A stretch of DNA of 64,000 nucleotides from Bradyrhizobium aeschynomenes (lineage in GTDB: Bacteria; Pseudomonadota; Alphaproteobacteria; Rhizobiales; Xanthobacteraceae). The notes below the pieces were generated by a model that worked only from the letters and a program-made list of their open reading frames with translations, was not told where the DNA came from and searched no databases. The translations under genes were made by a program, and so were the position numbers. The DNA lies in contig NZ_JABFDM010000013.1 of NCBI RefSeq assembly GCF_013178945.1, forward strand, positions 65,724-129,723, in the 5' to 3' direction. This document shows, piece after piece, positions 43,066 to 53,207 of the stretch (positions are counted from its first letter, which is position 1; the number at the start of each line of letters is the position of its first letter).

Positions 43066-43926
43066 TTAGGTCTTGTTGTCGTTGCGACTATTGGTCAATT
43101 CGCGAGCCATGGCAACAAAGCCGGACACCGGGATGGTCTCGGCGCGACGGGTGGGATCGACGCCGGCGGCCGCTGCCAGCCGCGCGGGATCGGCAGGCAG
43201 GGACTTCAGGCTCTGCCGCAGCATCTTGCGCCGCTGGCCGAAGGCGGCGGCGGCGACCTGCTCCAGCGCGCGGCGGTCACACGGCTCGGGCGCCGCGCGG
43301 GGCACCAGCCGCACCACGGACGAGGTGACCTTCGGCGGCGGCACGAAGGCGGACGGCGAGATGTCGAACAGGATCTTGGTCTCGCAGCGCCAGTTGGCGA
43401 GCACGCCCAGCCGGCCGTAGGCCTCCTCGTTCTCGCGCGCGACGATGCGCTCGGCGACCTCGCGCTGGAACATCAGCACCATCATGTCGTACCAGGGCGG
43501 CCACGGCTCGGCGGAGAGCCAGCCGATCAAAAGGTGCGTCGCGATGTTGTAGGGCAGGTTGGCGACGATCTTCGCCTTGGTGCTTCCGAGATAGGGAGCG
43601 ACATCAAAGGTCCGTGCATCGCCGCAGACGATCTCCAGCCGCCCGGGATAATGGTCGGCGATCGCCTGCAGTGCAGGAATCGCGCGCTCGTCGTGCTCGA
43701 CCGCGATCACATGGCGGGCGCCGAGCGCGAGCAGGGCCCGCGTCAGGCCTCCCGGACCCGGGCCGATCTCCACCACGGTGGCGTCCTCCAGGGGACCTGC
43801 GGCGCGCGCGATCCGGGCCGTGAGGTTGAGATCGAGCAGGAAATTCTGGCCGAGCGCCTTGCGTGCCGACAGCTGGTGCTCGCGGATGACCTCGCGCAGC
43901 GGCGGGAGGTCGTCGATCGCGCTCAT
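43066..43926 (-). CDS. ksgA: 16S rRNA dimethyladenosine transferase
   Basis: The product has 286 residues. [10 protein letters not shown], the SAM motif [12 protein letters not shown], and the catalytic NLPYNIAT are all present. It dimethylates two adjacent adenines in helix 45 of 16S rRNA. The ATG at 43926 overlaps the pdxA stop as ATGA, so it is translationally coupled. Confidence 0.97.
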   Translation of the reverse strand: MSAIDDLPPLREVIREHQLSARKALGQNFLLDLNLTARIARAAGPLEDATVVEIGPGPGGLTRALLALGARHVIAVEHDERAIPALQAIADHYPGRLEIVCGDARTFDVAPYLGSTKAKIVANLPYNIATHLLIGWLSAEPWPPWYDMMVLMFQREVAERIVARENEEAYGRLGVLANWRCETKILFDISPSAFVPPPKVTSSVVRLVPRAAPEPCDRRALEQVAAAAFGQRRKMLRQSLKSLPADPARLAAAAGVDPTRRAETIPVSGFVAMARELTNSRNDNKT

Positions 43927-44924
43927 GACGATTGGCTGGCCATGCGCGCGGCGAGCTGGAGAGCCGCGATCAGGCTCGCCGGGTTGGCGGTGCCCTTGCC
44001 GGCGATGCCGAAGGCCGTGCCGTGATCCGGCGAGGTGCGGATGAAGGGCAGGCCGAGCGTCACGTTGACCCCTTCGTCGAACGCCAGCGTCTTGATCGGG
44101 ATCAGCGCCTGGTCGTGGTACATGCAGACGGCGCAATCATAGCTCTTGCGCGCGGCATCGTGAAACATCGTGTCGGCCGGCAGCGGCCCCTGCACGTCGA
44201 GTCCCGCATTGCGCAGGGTCGCGATCGCCGGCGCGATGATCGTGTCCTCCTCGGTGCCCATCGTGCCATCCTCGCCGGCATGCGGATTGAGTCCGGACAT
44301 GGCGATGCGCGGCCGTGAGACGCCGAAATAGCGCCGCAGACTGGCGGCGACGATGCGCGTCGTCGAGGTGATCAGCGGGCTCGTCAGTTGCTCGATCGCC
44401 TCGCGCAAGGACACGTGGATGGTCACGGGCACGACGGCCAGCGTCGGTGACCACAGCATCATGACGGGCTGCGGCACCGCGCCGCCGTCGGCAGCGAGCT
44501 CGGCGAGGAATTCGGTGTGACCCGGATGCGAGAAGCCGGCGCGGTACAGCACGGCCTTGGCGATCGGATTGGTGACGACGGCGCCGGCCCGTCCGGCCCT
44601 CACATCGGCAACGGCCTGGCGGATCGCGCCGATGGCGGCCTCGGCGCTGGTCGCATCGGGGCGGCCGGGCAAGGCGGTAACGCGATGACCCGTGGAGACC
44701 ACGGGAAGTGCCGCTGCAAAGGCCTCCGGCGCCTGTTCGGGTCGCACCTCGGCGACGGGAACGGGGAGATCGAGCAGCTTGGCGCGCTGCGCCAGAAGAG
44801 CCGGGTCGCCGAGCACGTAGAAGGCGGGGAGACCGAGTGCATTGCGGCGCAGCCAGGCCTGCAACGTGATGTCGGGTCCGATGCCTGCGGGCTCCCCCAG
44901 GGTTAGCGCAAGGGGCTTGGTCAT
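43923..44924 (-). CDS. pdxA: 4-hydroxythreonine-4-phosphate dehydrogenase
   Basis: The product has 333 residues. It starts [15 protein letters not shown], and the metal-binding [16 protein letters not shown] and [11 protein letters not shown] are intact. It acts in pyridoxal phosphate synthesis by oxidising and decarboxylating 4-phosphohydroxy-L-threonine. The start overlaps the preceding stop by one base (TGATG). The surA-pdxA-ksgA order is conserved from E. coli to alphaproteobacteria. Confidence 0.97.
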   Translation of the reverse strand: MTKPLALTLGEPAGIGPDITLQAWLRRNALGLPAFYVLGDPALLAQRAKLLDLPVPVAEVRPEQAPEAFAAALPVVSTGHRVTALPGRPDATSAEAAIGAIRQAVADVRAGRAGAVVTNPIAKAVLYRAGFSHPGHTEFLAELAADGGAVPQPVMMLWSPTLAVVPVTIHVSLREAIEQLTSPLITSTTRIVAASLRRYFGVSRPRIAMSGLNPHAGEDGTMGTEEDTIIAPAIATLRNAGLDVQGPLPADTMFHDAARKSYDCAVCMYHDQALIPIKTLAFDEGVNVTLGLPFIRTSPDHGTAFGIAGKGTANPASLIAALQLAARMASQSS

Positions 44925-45862
44925 CAGCGATATTCGATCATCGCCGCCTTGCGGACTTCCTGCAGATAGGCCTTGGAGGTCGCCTCGTATTTCTTCGCGT
45001 ACATCTGCTCCTTGATCTCGCGCTTCTTCGGCGTGTCGATCGTCGTCGGCGTGCGCGCGCAGAGGGCCACCATCTGGATGCCCTGCTTGGTGGCTTCAGG
45101 CGGGGTCAGATGGCCGATCGGCGTGTCGTCGAGCAGCTTGCGCAAGTTCGGCGGGATGTCGGCAGAAGTCTTGATCACGATCTCCTTGATCACGGCATTG
45201 GCCGTCGTTCTAAGGATGGAGTTGGCGTCGGCGCAACTCTGGATCCTCGCGCGCAGGGCTTCCGCTTCCTTATGCCGGACTTCCATCGCGCCCTGATTGG
45301 ACGAATTGGCGACGATCAGAACCACCGGCTGCATCTTGTACTCGAACGCCTGGCCCTGCTGGTCCGAGTCGCCGCCCGCCGCCGCGACGGCTGCAGCCAC
45401 GTCCTTGTCGGAGACGATCAGGCGTTCCTTGTAGCGGCCGCGCACGAGGCTGGTCCAGACGATCTCCGCCTTGATGCGGGCCTTGAGCGTCTCCGGCCGG
45501 ACGCCCTGGCTCTCGAGCGATTTGGTGAGCTGATCGGCATTGAGGCGCATGCGGGAGCCCATGCCGGCGTAGGACTGGTCGACGTCAGCGGAGGTCGGCT
45601 CGACGCCGAATTTCTTGCCTTCCTTGATCTTCACCTTGTCGTCGATCAGCTCGTTGATGACCTCCTGGCGAGACTGCTGCTTGCGGGTGCTCAGGAAGTT
45701 CAGCTTGGTGCGCTGCTCGACGTCGTAATTGGTGATGGGATCGCCATTCACCATGACGACGATGCTCTGAGCCTGGGCCGAGATCATGCCACAGCCCCAG
45801 ACCAGCGCGGCAACCGCGCAGATCGTCAGGGCCCGAAGGCGAGGAGGGAACGCAATCGTCAT
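44924..45862 (-). CDS. SurA-like periplasmic chaperone
   Basis: The product has 312 residues. A signal peptide (about 1-31, ending AQA) precedes the SurA N-terminal fold (VVMVNGDPITNYDVEQRTKLN), which binds unfolded outer membrane proteins. The expected parvulin domain is hard to recognise: the usual HIL and GGDLGW-type motifs are absent, and only a degenerate region (around 170-290) is left. It probably works as a chaperone without isomerase activity. The ATG at 45862 is preferred to a TTG two codons upstream. It sits between lptD and pdxA, the classical surA position. Confidence 0.85.
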   Translation of the reverse strand: MTIAFPPRLRALTICAVAALVWGCGMISAQAQSIVVMVNGDPITNYDVEQRTKLNFLSTRKQQSRQEVINELIDDKVKIKEGKKFGVEPTSADVDQSYAGMGSRMRLNADQLTKSLESQGVRPETLKARIKAEIVWTSLVRGRYKERLIVSDKDVAAAVAAAGGDSDQQGQAFEYKMQPVVLIVANSSNQGAMEVRHKEAEALRARIQSCADANSILRTTANAVIKEIVIKTSADIPPNLRKLLDDTPIGHLTPPEATKQGIQMVALCARTPTTIDTPKKREIKEQMYAKKYEATSKAYLQEVRKAAMIEYR

Positions 45863-45982
45863 GGCCAAGCTTCGCTGTTCGCAATGGATCCAACTGAAAG
45901 CGGCGCCACGGCTCTCAACCGCAAGACTCTCGACGCGGGCCTCTTCTCAGACCCAAGGGAGCCGGCCGGAGACTGGCGCGCG

Positions 45983-48478
45983 CTACTGAAGGCCCCCAGC
46001 CCCGGTTCCCGTCGACGAGGAATTGGCGAGTGTCCGGAGTCCGATCTGGAGCATATAGGCATGGCTCAGAACGGGGGCGGTGGTGCCTGTCGTGTAATTA
46101 TACGACGTTACATAGTTGGCGGCCAGCACGAAACAATCGTCCACGTAGCCCGCACCGATCACATACTGGTTGATCTTGTTGGCCGCGAGGTCCCACCGCG
46201 CAGCACCGGTCACGACCCAGTTCGGCGCGACCTTGACCGAGCCGCTGCCCAGGATGCCCTCGCGTCGGGCGAGGTAGCCGATCGCCGGATCGGCGGCGTA
46301 GTTGCCATAGGTCAGAGCCATCGACCAGCGGTCGAAGTTCGCCTTGGCTTCCGCCTCGAAGCGCTGGACGTTCAGGTTCTGCTGATCGAACCGGCTGCGC
46401 ATGCTGAACGTGTAGGTCCGGTTCGGCGAGTAATCCACCCGGGCCACGTAGTCGGACACGTTCTTGTCCAGGCCGGAACCGATGGCGGTGTTGTTCATGT
46501 CCTGAACGGCGAACGAGTTCAGGCCGAACAGGTGGTAGGACTGGCCGAACAGCACGTTGATGGTGCCGCCGCGGTCGAACTGCGTGGTCGCCTGCACGCC
46601 GACATTGGCGCGGCCGCCGCCTTCGACGCGGTCGTAGCCGGAGAACTTGTCGACGCTGAACAGGTTGCTGGCGTCGAACACCATGCTCTGGGCGTCCTCG
46701 TTCGGCAGCCGGCCGGCATAGGTTTCGTTCGGCCGGATGATCACCTGGGCGATCGGCTCGATCGTGGTGGTGCCCCACGGCTGAACGTTGATGAACGGGT
46801 AGCGGTATTCGAGGCCGACGGTCGGCATCAACCGCAGCGCCTGGGTGTCGCCGGTCGGCAGGAAGTTGCCGACGCCCGGCTGCGCCGTGACGTTGGCGTT
46901 GATCGCGTCGGCGCGCAGGATCGCGAACGGCGTCCAGATCTGTCCGTAGGGATCGGTGAACGACTTCCGCCACTGTGCCTGCGCGCTCAGGCGCGTATAG
47001 GTTCCGGGCGTGGCACGCAGCAGGCACTGGGTCGGCAGGCGCGCCAGCGGGTCGGCCGACGTCGTCGTGCACAGGCCATTGGTGTTGGCCGTCGTCGTGA
47101 TCGGATCGAACACCGCCTGCTCGCGGGTCAGGTTGACGAAGTTGGTCTTGTAGCTGAACTCGCCGCCGAACACCGGGTAGTTGAGCACGTTCGAGTAATC
47201 CAGCACCGGATAGACGATCGGAACCGTCTGCTGGTTGCCGGAGAAGCTCAGATAGTGGATCGCCCGGACATCGAAGAAGCTGCGGCTGCCGACGCCGGTC
47301 AGATACAGTTGCGAGATCGCTTCCGTCGGCAGGCTCATGAAGGAGTTGAACGGATCGCGATACTGCGCCAGCCGGTAGTCCGACAGGAACATGTAGTCGG
47401 ACAGCAGGATGCCGTCCCAGCCGAACACCCATTTGTCGTTGAGCGCGAACTGGCCCTTGGTGTCGACGCCGCCGCGGAACTGGCGGTCGCCCGGCTGGCC
47501 GGCGAACGCGTTGCGGTTCAGCTGGTCGATGCCGTACAGGCGCACCTGATAGCCGCCATTGCTGAGGCGCTGGCGGAACTCGGTCTGCACCAGCACGCCC
47601 TGCTTGGAGGTGATGCGCGGCGTGAAGGTCGCGTCGTAATCCGGCGCGATCGCCCAGTAATAGGGGATGTCGACACCGAAGCCGTAGCCACCCGTCTGGG
47701 TGAAGCCCGGCATCAGGAAGCCGCTCTTGCGCTTGACCGTCGGATCAGGCGTCGAGAAGTAGGGGATATAGGCCAGCGGGACGCCGAAGAATTCGAGCTG
47801 GGCATTCTCGAAATACAGCATCTTCTCGGTCTGGTCGTGGATGATGCGCGCACCCTTGACCTGCCACAGCGGCGGCTTCTTCGGATCGTCCTTACAGGGC
47901 GCGCAGGCTGTGTACACGCCGTTCTCGAAGACCGTGTAATTGCCCTTGGAGCGGTCGGCGCGCGTGGCCGCCATCCGCGTCTGGTCCTCGGTCTCGACGC
48001 GCAGCGAATCGACGAAGCCGTCGCGGTAGTCGTCGGACAGATCGAGGCTGTTGGCGTAGGTGATCTTGCCGTCGGCGTCGGTCATGCGGATGTTGCCTTC
48101 CGCATGCAGGCGCTTGGTCTTCTGGTCGTAGATCACCCGGTCGGCCTCGACCGAGGTGCCGTTGTAGAACAACTGGACGTTGCCGACCGCCGACACGCGC
48201 GAATTGTTGTAGTCGTAATCGACCTCGGTCGCCTGCACCAGCATCTGGTTGTCGTTGGCGACGCGCGGCGGCGGCGCCTTCGGCGGGCGCGGGTTGTAGG
48301 TGAAGCTCTGGGCAGCGGCAGGCGACAGCGCAGACTCGGCCACGAGGCCGAGCGTCAGCGCGACGGCGCAGACGAGTACGGCAGACCCGGCGCAACGGGC
48401 GCCCGCGCAAGCAAGGCGCGCAACGGCATGCAGCCGGAGCGCGGCGAGCGCGGTCTGACGGACGGCAACGAACGACAC
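45983..48478 (-). CDS. lptD: LPS-assembly protein LptD
   Basis: The product has 831 residues. After a signal region (about 1-55) comes the OstA-type periplasmic domain (DYDYNNSRVSAVGNVQLFY, EADRVIYDQKT), then the large beta-barrel with the conserved FGVPLAYIPYFSTPDPTVKR block. A Cys pair (CAPC, about 190) and further Cys in the barrel could form the inter-domain disulfides. It inserts LPS into the outer leaflet. The GTG start shares its first base with the lptG stop (TAGTG) and has GGAGG seven bases upstream inside lptG. Confidence 0.96.
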   Translation of the reverse strand: MSFVAVRQTALAALRLHAVARLACAGARCAGSAVLVCAVALTLGLVAESALSPAAAQSFTYNPRPPKAPPPRVANDNQMLVQATEVDYDYNNSRVSAVGNVQLFYNGTSVEADRVIYDQKTKRLHAEGNIRMTDADGKITYANSLDLSDDYRDGFVDSLRVETEDQTRMAATRADRSKGNYTVFENGVYTACAPCKDDPKKPPLWQVKGARIIHDQTEKMLYFENAQLEFFGVPLAYIPYFSTPDPTVKRKSGFLMPGFTQTGGYGFGVDIPYYWAIAPDYDATFTPRITSKQGVLVQTEFRQRLSNGGYQVRLYGIDQLNRNAFAGQPGDRQFRGGVDTKGQFALNDKWVFGWDGILLSDYMFLSDYRLAQYRDPFNSFMSLPTEAISQLYLTGVGSRSFFDVRAIHYLSFSGNQQTVPIVYPVLDYSNVLNYPVFGGEFSYKTNFVNLTREQAVFDPITTTANTNGLCTTTSADPLARLPTQCLLRATPGTYTRLSAQAQWRKSFTDPYGQIWTPFAILRADAINANVTAQPGVGNFLPTGDTQALRLMPTVGLEYRYPFINVQPWGTTTIEPIAQVIIRPNETYAGRLPNEDAQSMVFDASNLFSVDKFSGYDRVEGGGRANVGVQATTQFDRGGTINVLFGQSYHLFGLNSFAVQDMNNTAIGSGLDKNVSDYVARVDYSPNRTYTFSMRSRFDQQNLNVQRFEAEAKANFDRWSMALTYGNYAADPAIGYLARREGILGSGSVKVAPNWVVTGAARWDLAANKINQYVIGAGYVDDCFVLAANYVTSYNYTTGTTAPVLSHAYMLQIGLRTLANSSSTGTGAGGLQ

Positions 48479-49575
48479 TAGCCGTCCTCCTGGTAGAGCA
48501 AGGCCATAAAACCGGTGAGGCCGCCGACGAACACGGGCAGCCACGCCGCAGCGATCGGATTCATCAACGCAGCCTTGCTCAAATCTTCCGTTACTTTCGA
48601 CAGCACGTAGAGCAGAAAGCCGGCGCCCACGCCACTCAAAACCATTTTTTGAACGCCACCCATACGGAAGAACCTGAGGGACACGGACGCAGCCAGCATG
48701 ACCATCGCAGCCAGCAAAAACGGCTGCGCGATGAGCTTATGATACTGCAGTCGGTACCCCGCGGTCGCGAAGCCCGAACTCTCCGACGAACGGATGTAGC
48801 TCGGCAGTTGCCAAAACGACACAGTTTCGGGGGTGGAGAAGCTGTTGCGGACCTGCGCCGGCGTCAAAGTGGTGGGCAGGACGAACGTCGGTTCGTCCAC
48901 CGGCGGTGCATCGAGCGAGAATCGGCGCACCGATTTGAACACCCATTGGCCTTCCTCGAGACTGGCCTCGCGGGCCTCGATTCGGTCCTTGAAGCGATTC
49001 TGCGTATCAAAACGGAACAGCGTGAGGCCGGTCAGCCGAACGCCCTGCTGCTCGCTGCGCGCGGCGTTGATGATGACCGAGCCGTCCGGATTGAGCTGAT
49101 TCAGCCAGAAGCCCGACGCATCCTGCACGCCGCCGCCCGGGGCCGCGCCGAACAGCTCGGCCTCCATGCGCTTCGACAGCTCGCGCAGATTGGCCGACAT
49201 CGGATTGTAGAGCGTCGTCGCCATCAGGCCGAGCATGATCGCGCTCGCCAGCGCCGGCGCAATGAACTGCCAGGCCGAGACGCCGGCGGCGCGCGCCACC
49301 ACGAGTTCGAGCCGCCGCGACAGCGCGAGATAGCAGGTCATGGCGCCGATCAGCACGCAGAACGGCATCATTTTTTCGAGCAGCTGCGGCACGCGAAACA
49401 GCGAGGTCTCCGCCACCATCAGGGCCGAGGCGGAAGCCAGGCCCGACGTCCTGCGCACCATCTCGATGTAGTCGACCAGCACCAGCAGCAGGAAGATGCT
49501 CGCGAACACACCGACCGCCGAAACCAGGAAACGGCCAGCAAAGTAGCGCCCGAGCGTGTTCGTGATCATGCTCAT
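48478..49575 (-). CDS. lptG: LPS export ABC transporter permease LptG
   Basis: The product has 365 residues and six membrane helices with a central periplasmic beta-jellyroll domain. It begins NTLGRYFAGRFLVSAVGVF and includes the YLALSRRLELVVARAAGVSAW coupling region after helix 2. It forms the inner membrane LptB2FG extractor with LptF; lptB is not in the window. The start overlaps the lptF stop as ATGA. Confidence 0.96.
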   Translation of the reverse strand: MSMITNTLGRYFAGRFLVSAVGVFASIFLLLVLVDYIEMVRRTSGLASASALMVAETSLFRVPQLLEKMMPFCVLIGAMTCYLALSRRLELVVARAAGVSAWQFIAPALASAIMLGLMATTLYNPMSANLRELSKRMEAELFGAAPGGGVQDASGFWLNQLNPDGSVIINAARSEQQGVRLTGLTLFRFDTQNRFKDRIEAREASLEEGQWVFKSVRRFSLDAPPVDEPTFVLPTTLTPAQVRNSFSTPETVSFWQLPSYIRSSESSGFATAGYRLQYHKLIAQPFLLAAMVMLAASVSLRFFRMGGVQKMVLSGVGAGFLLYVLSKVTEDLSKAALMNPIAAAWLPVFVGGLTGFMALLYQEDG

Positions 49576-50741
49576 GCGGTGGCGGGCCTTCTGAACAGCC
49601 GCGCGATTCGCGCATTGGAGCGGTTGATGGCCTCCATGAGACGCGCCGGCGGCTCGACGACCACGCCGCCGACGATGATCCAGATGGACAGGCCAAGAGC
49701 GCCGAACAGCATCAGGTACTGGATCAATGCGGCGATCGGGGTTTTCACGGTCATGACCGAGCAGGCAAAGCCGGCCATACGGACGCCGAACACGGCGAGG
49801 ATGGCGCTGCCGAACGAGAAATTTCGGCTCTGGCGCGTGGTCCGCGGCGCTCCCAAAAATGCGAAGGTGAGCGCGGCGAACGCGAACGGGTAGATCGGGG
49901 CGAGGAAGCGGTCGTGCAATTCCTGCCGGAATTGTCCGGGGATCTGCTTGTAGATGGGATCATCCTCGGCCGGCGCCATCAGCTCCCACACGTAGCGTTC
50001 GCGGATGCCGAGCGTGACGTCACGTCCCTGATTCGAGAACTTCGACATGTCGAAGGCATAGCGGGCGAACGCAACCATCGCCGGCTCACGCTTGCCGATC
50101 TCGAACCGCTCCAGATTGCCGTCCTCCAGCACCAGGAACGAACCGTCGGCGTTCTTCACTACGGTGCCCTTTTCGGCGATGATCGTGATCCGTTCCTTGG
50201 GATCGCGACGGTCGTCGATCAGGATGTTCTTCAACTCGCCGCCCGGCTGGCGTTCGCCGATCCGGATCGTCAGGTTCTGGTCGAGCTGCGCAAACCGCCC
50301 CGGCTGCAGGATGTTGGTCAGCACGTCGGCGGTGATTTCTGCGTCCCACTGCTTGATCCTGCGCAGACCGTCTGGCGCGATATAGGACGCGAGCAAGGTG
50401 ACGAGCAGGGCGACCACGCAGGTCGCATAGGCGAACGGCACGAACAGCCGGATCGGCGACATGCCGGCGGCGTTCATGACGATGATCTCCGAATCGGTCG
50501 CGAGCTTGTTCAGCGTGTGCGAGACCGCGATCATCAGCGCGATCGGCGCGATGACCCCGAGCAGCGAGGGAATGACGAGGCCGGTGATGCCGAGGAAGGT
50601 CAGGATGGTCTGGCCCTGGCTCGTCATCAGGTCGATGCCGCGCAACGCCTGGGTGATCCAGATCACCCCGGTGAGGCTCACCAGGACCAACGCAAACGAC
50701 GCGAGCGTCGTGCGAAAGATGTACCTGTCGATGGACCCCAT
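49572..50741 (-). CDS. lptF: LPS export ABC transporter permease LptF
   Basis: The product has 389 residues with the same fold as LptG: DRYIFRTTLASFALVLVSL at the start, the TLNKLATDSEIIVMNAAGMS coupling segment, a periplasmic domain (about 125-270), and three C-terminal helices. It is the first gene of the operon. The ATG at 50741 begins the conserved part; an upstream in-frame codon adds only a polar stretch. Confidence 0.96.
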   Translation of the reverse strand: MGSIDRYIFRTTLASFALVLVSLTGVIWITQALRGIDLMTSQGQTILTFLGITGLVIPSLLGVIAPIALMIAVSHTLNKLATDSEIIVMNAAGMSPIRLFVPFAYATCVVALLVTLLASYIAPDGLRRIKQWDAEITADVLTNILQPGRFAQLDQNLTIRIGERQPGGELKNILIDDRRDPKERITIIAEKGTVVKNADGSFLVLEDGNLERFEIGKREPAMVAFARYAFDMSKFSNQGRDVTLGIRERYVWELMAPAEDDPIYKQIPGQFRQELHDRFLAPIYPFAFAALTFAFLGAPRTTRQSRNFSFGSAILAVFGVRMAGFACSVMTVKTPIAALIQYLMLFGALGLSIWIIVGGVVVEPPARLMEAINRSNARIARLFRRPATA

Positions 50742-50848
50742 CGTGTGCGCTCGATCCCCAATCAGCGGTCCCGGAACGAGCGCTGCAGCCACCCCTCGAA
50801 ACGGGTCCTTACGCTGCCTGCGCCGTCACGTTCCAAGGGCAGAGAATA

Positions 50849-50877
50849 TCTTTACCATCCCTTTGATCCGTCGACAA
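50849..50877 (-). promoter_or_regulatory. Candidate sigma-70 promoter for the lpt operon
   Basis: On the minus strand TTGTCG (50877-50872) and TAAAGA (50854-50849) are separated by 17 bases, about 108 bases before the lptF start. It lies in the 338-base divergent gap with pepA, which otherwise has no gene. The -35 match is moderate, so this is a candidate only. Confidence 0.4.
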
Positions 50878-51079
50878 AATGGCTGTGGCGTGGCGTCACG
50901 AAAATACGATCAAAATTTCATTGATGTGGCCGCCCCGCCACGGGAAGGCTTGGCAGCTCTGGCCAAGCCGGGTCATACTGTTGCCAAGTTGGGTTCCGAA
51001 CTGCCGCCATCCTCGCCTGTCCGCACGGATTTCGGCCGGTCGCGGCGGCTCTCACGTCGAAATTTTGGAGGATTGCTTG

Positions 51080-52579
51080 ATGTCCGACACCGTCAAGGTC
51101 GGCTTCGTTCCGCTGTCGACCGCTCCGCGCGGTATCATGGTGGTGTTCTGTGATGATTCGCTGCGACTTGGAGCCGCGACCGAGAAGGCGCTCGGAGGGG
51201 TTTCGGACCTGATCAAGCGTGCCGCGTCGGCCGCGCGATTCAAGGGCAAGGATGGCGCCGTGCTGGACCTGCTGGCCCCCGAGGGAATCAAGATTCAGCG
51301 CTTGATCGTCATCGGGACGGGCAAGGGCGCTGACCTCAAGGACAAGGATTTCCTCAAATTTGGCGGGACCTTAACCGGAAAACTGAATGCCGGAACTGAA
51401 CCGGTGACGGTGCTGGCCGAGCTGCCGGCCGGACCGATGACGCCGGATCAGGTCAGCTCGCTCGCCGCCGGGATCAGGCTGCGGGCCTATCGATTCGACC
51501 GCTACAAGACCAAGAAGAAGGACGACGAGGCGGGCGTCAGCGCGGCTGTGTCCGTCGCGGTCGCGGATGTCGCGGCGGCCAAGAAGGCGTTCGCGCCGCG
51601 CGCCCACGTCACCGATGGCGTGATTCTGGCGCGTGATCTCGTCAACGAGCCGCCGAACGTGCTCTACCCTGAGGAGTTCGCCAAGCGCGCCGCCGCGCTG
51701 CGCAAGCTCGGCGTCACCGTCGAGATCCTCGATGTGCCCGCGATGAAGAAGCTCGGCATGGGGGCGCTGCTCGGCGTCGGCCAGGGCTCGGCGCGGCCGA
51801 GCCGCACCGTGGTGATGCGCTACGATGGCGGCAAGAAAGGCGAGCAGCCGGTCGCCTTCATCGGCAAGGGCGTCTGCTTCGACACCGGCGGCATCTCGAT
51901 CAAGCCGGCCGGCTCGATGGAGGACATGAAGGGCGACATGGGTGGCGCGGCCTGCGTGGTCGGCCTGATGCATGCGCTGGCGGCCCGCAAGGCCAAGGCC
52001 AACGTGATCGGTGCGATCGGGCTGGTCGAGAACATGCCGGACGGCAACGCCCAGCGTCCCGGTGACATCGTCACCTCGATGTCCGGCCAGACCATCGAGA
52101 TCATCAACACCGACGCGGAAGGGCGGCTCGTGCTCGCCGACGTTCTCTGGTACGTCGCCACCAAGTTCAAGCCGAAATTCATGATCGACCTGGCGACCCT
52201 GACCGGCGCGATCATGGTTGCGCTCGGCACCGAGCATGCGGGCCTGTTCTCCAACAACGACGATCTGGCCGACAAGCTGCTCAAGGCGGGGCAGGAGACC
52301 GGCGAGAAGGTCTGGCGCATGCCGCTCGGTCCCGAATACGACAAGCTGGTCGATTCGCAGTTTGCCGACATGAAGAACACCGGCGGCCGCCACGGCGGCT
52401 CGATCACGGCCGCGCAATTCCTTCAGCGCTTCGTCAACGACACGCCGTGGGCGCATCTCGACATCGCCGGCACGGCCATGGGCGCGCCGAAATCCGAGAT
52501 CAACCAGAGCTGGGGATCCGGCTACGGCGTCCGCCTGCTCGACCGTCTCGTCTGGGACTCGTACGAAGGGAAGGCGTGA
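51080..52579 (+). CDS. pepA: Leucyl aminopeptidase (M17)
   Basis: The product has 499 residues. The M17 signature [12 protein letters not shown] and the metal-binding [17 protein letters not shown] are intact. It removes N-terminal residues, notably Leu, using two metal ions; in E. coli PepA also binds DNA at Xer sites. The ATG at 51080 has GGAGG eight bases upstream. The pepA-holC order is conserved, and holC follows after 13 bases. Confidence 0.97.
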   Translation: MSDTVKVGFVPLSTAPRGIMVVFCDDSLRLGAATEKALGGVSDLIKRAASAARFKGKDGAVLDLLAPEGIKIQRLIVIGTGKGADLKDKDFLKFGGTLTGKLNAGTEPVTVLAELPAGPMTPDQVSSLAAGIRLRAYRFDRYKTKKKDDEAGVSAAVSVAVADVAAAKKAFAPRAHVTDGVILARDLVNEPPNVLYPEEFAKRAAALRKLGVTVEILDVPAMKKLGMGALLGVGQGSARPSRTVVMRYDGGKKGEQPVAFIGKGVCFDTGGISIKPAGSMEDMKGDMGGAACVVGLMHALAARKAKANVIGAIGLVENMPDGNAQRPGDIVTSMSGQTIEIINTDAEGRLVLADVLWYVATKFKPKFMIDLATLTGAIMVALGTEHAGLFSNNDDLADKLLKAGQETGEKVWRMPLGPEYDKLVDSQFADMKNTGGRHGGSITAAQFLQRFVNDTPWAHLDIAGTAMGAPKSEINQSWGSGYGVRLLDRLVWDSYEGKA

Positions 52580-52592
52580 CGGAGCTGAGCCG

Positions 52593-53045
52593 ATGACCGA
52601 AGTCCTGTTCTATCATCTGCAGAACATGACCCTGGAAGGCGTGCTGCCGCCGTTGCTCGAGAAGTCGCTCGAGCGCGGCTGGCGTGTCGTGGTGCAGTCG
52701 ACCTCGGAGGAGCGTGCAGATGCGCTCGATGCACATCTGTGGACCTATCGTGACGATTCGTTTCTGCCGCACGCTACCTGGCGCGTGGCCGATGTAGCCG
52801 ATCAGCCGATCGTGCTTTCGGTGGAGGAGAGCAATCCCAACGGCGCGAACGTCCGGTTCCTGGTGGACAACGCGGCGCTGCCGGCCGATTCACACAGCTA
52901 TGAGCGCATGGTGCTGGTCTTCAACGGTGACGATGCCGATGCGCTTGCTGCAGCGCGATCGGCCTGGACCGATTGCAAAACACGTGGATTCGAGGTCACC
53001 TATTGGCAGGCCGACGAGCGTGGGCGCTGGCAACGCCGACAATGA
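52593..53045 (+). CDS. holC: DNA polymerase III chi subunit
   Basis: The product has 150 residues. It opens TEVLFYHLQNMTLEGVLPPL, contains the typical WTYRDDSFLPH and ends with the tail FEVTYWQADERGRW. Chi links the clamp loader to single-stranded-binding protein. The gene follows pepA closely and is probably co-transcribed with it, as in other proteobacteria. Confidence 0.95.
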   Translation: MTEVLFYHLQNMTLEGVLPPLLEKSLERGWRVVVQSTSEERADALDAHLWTYRDDSFLPHATWRVADVADQPIVLSVEESNPNGANVRFLVDNAALPADSHSYERMVLVFNGDDADALAAARSAWTDCKTRGFEVTYWQADERGRWQRRQ

Positions 53046-53207
53046 TGGCGTAAGCGGAGCGAGCGTGCCGATGATGGCAGCGCCGCGCGATTAATGATAA
53101 TCTGCCGATTTGCCGGCAGAGCGTTGGCAAAGCCACGAACGTGCCGCAAAGTGATGATGGGACAACACGTTAGAGTGTCCACAAGTTGCAATTCAGCAAG
53201 GTTCATC

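Noticed and set aside
45110-48481. A plus-strand open frame of about 1120 residues antisense to lptD and the surA-like gene
   Set aside because: It is the antisense shadow of real genes in GC-rich DNA. Its Arg/Ala/Gly/Asp/His-rich composition has no domain, while the minus strand encodes LptD.
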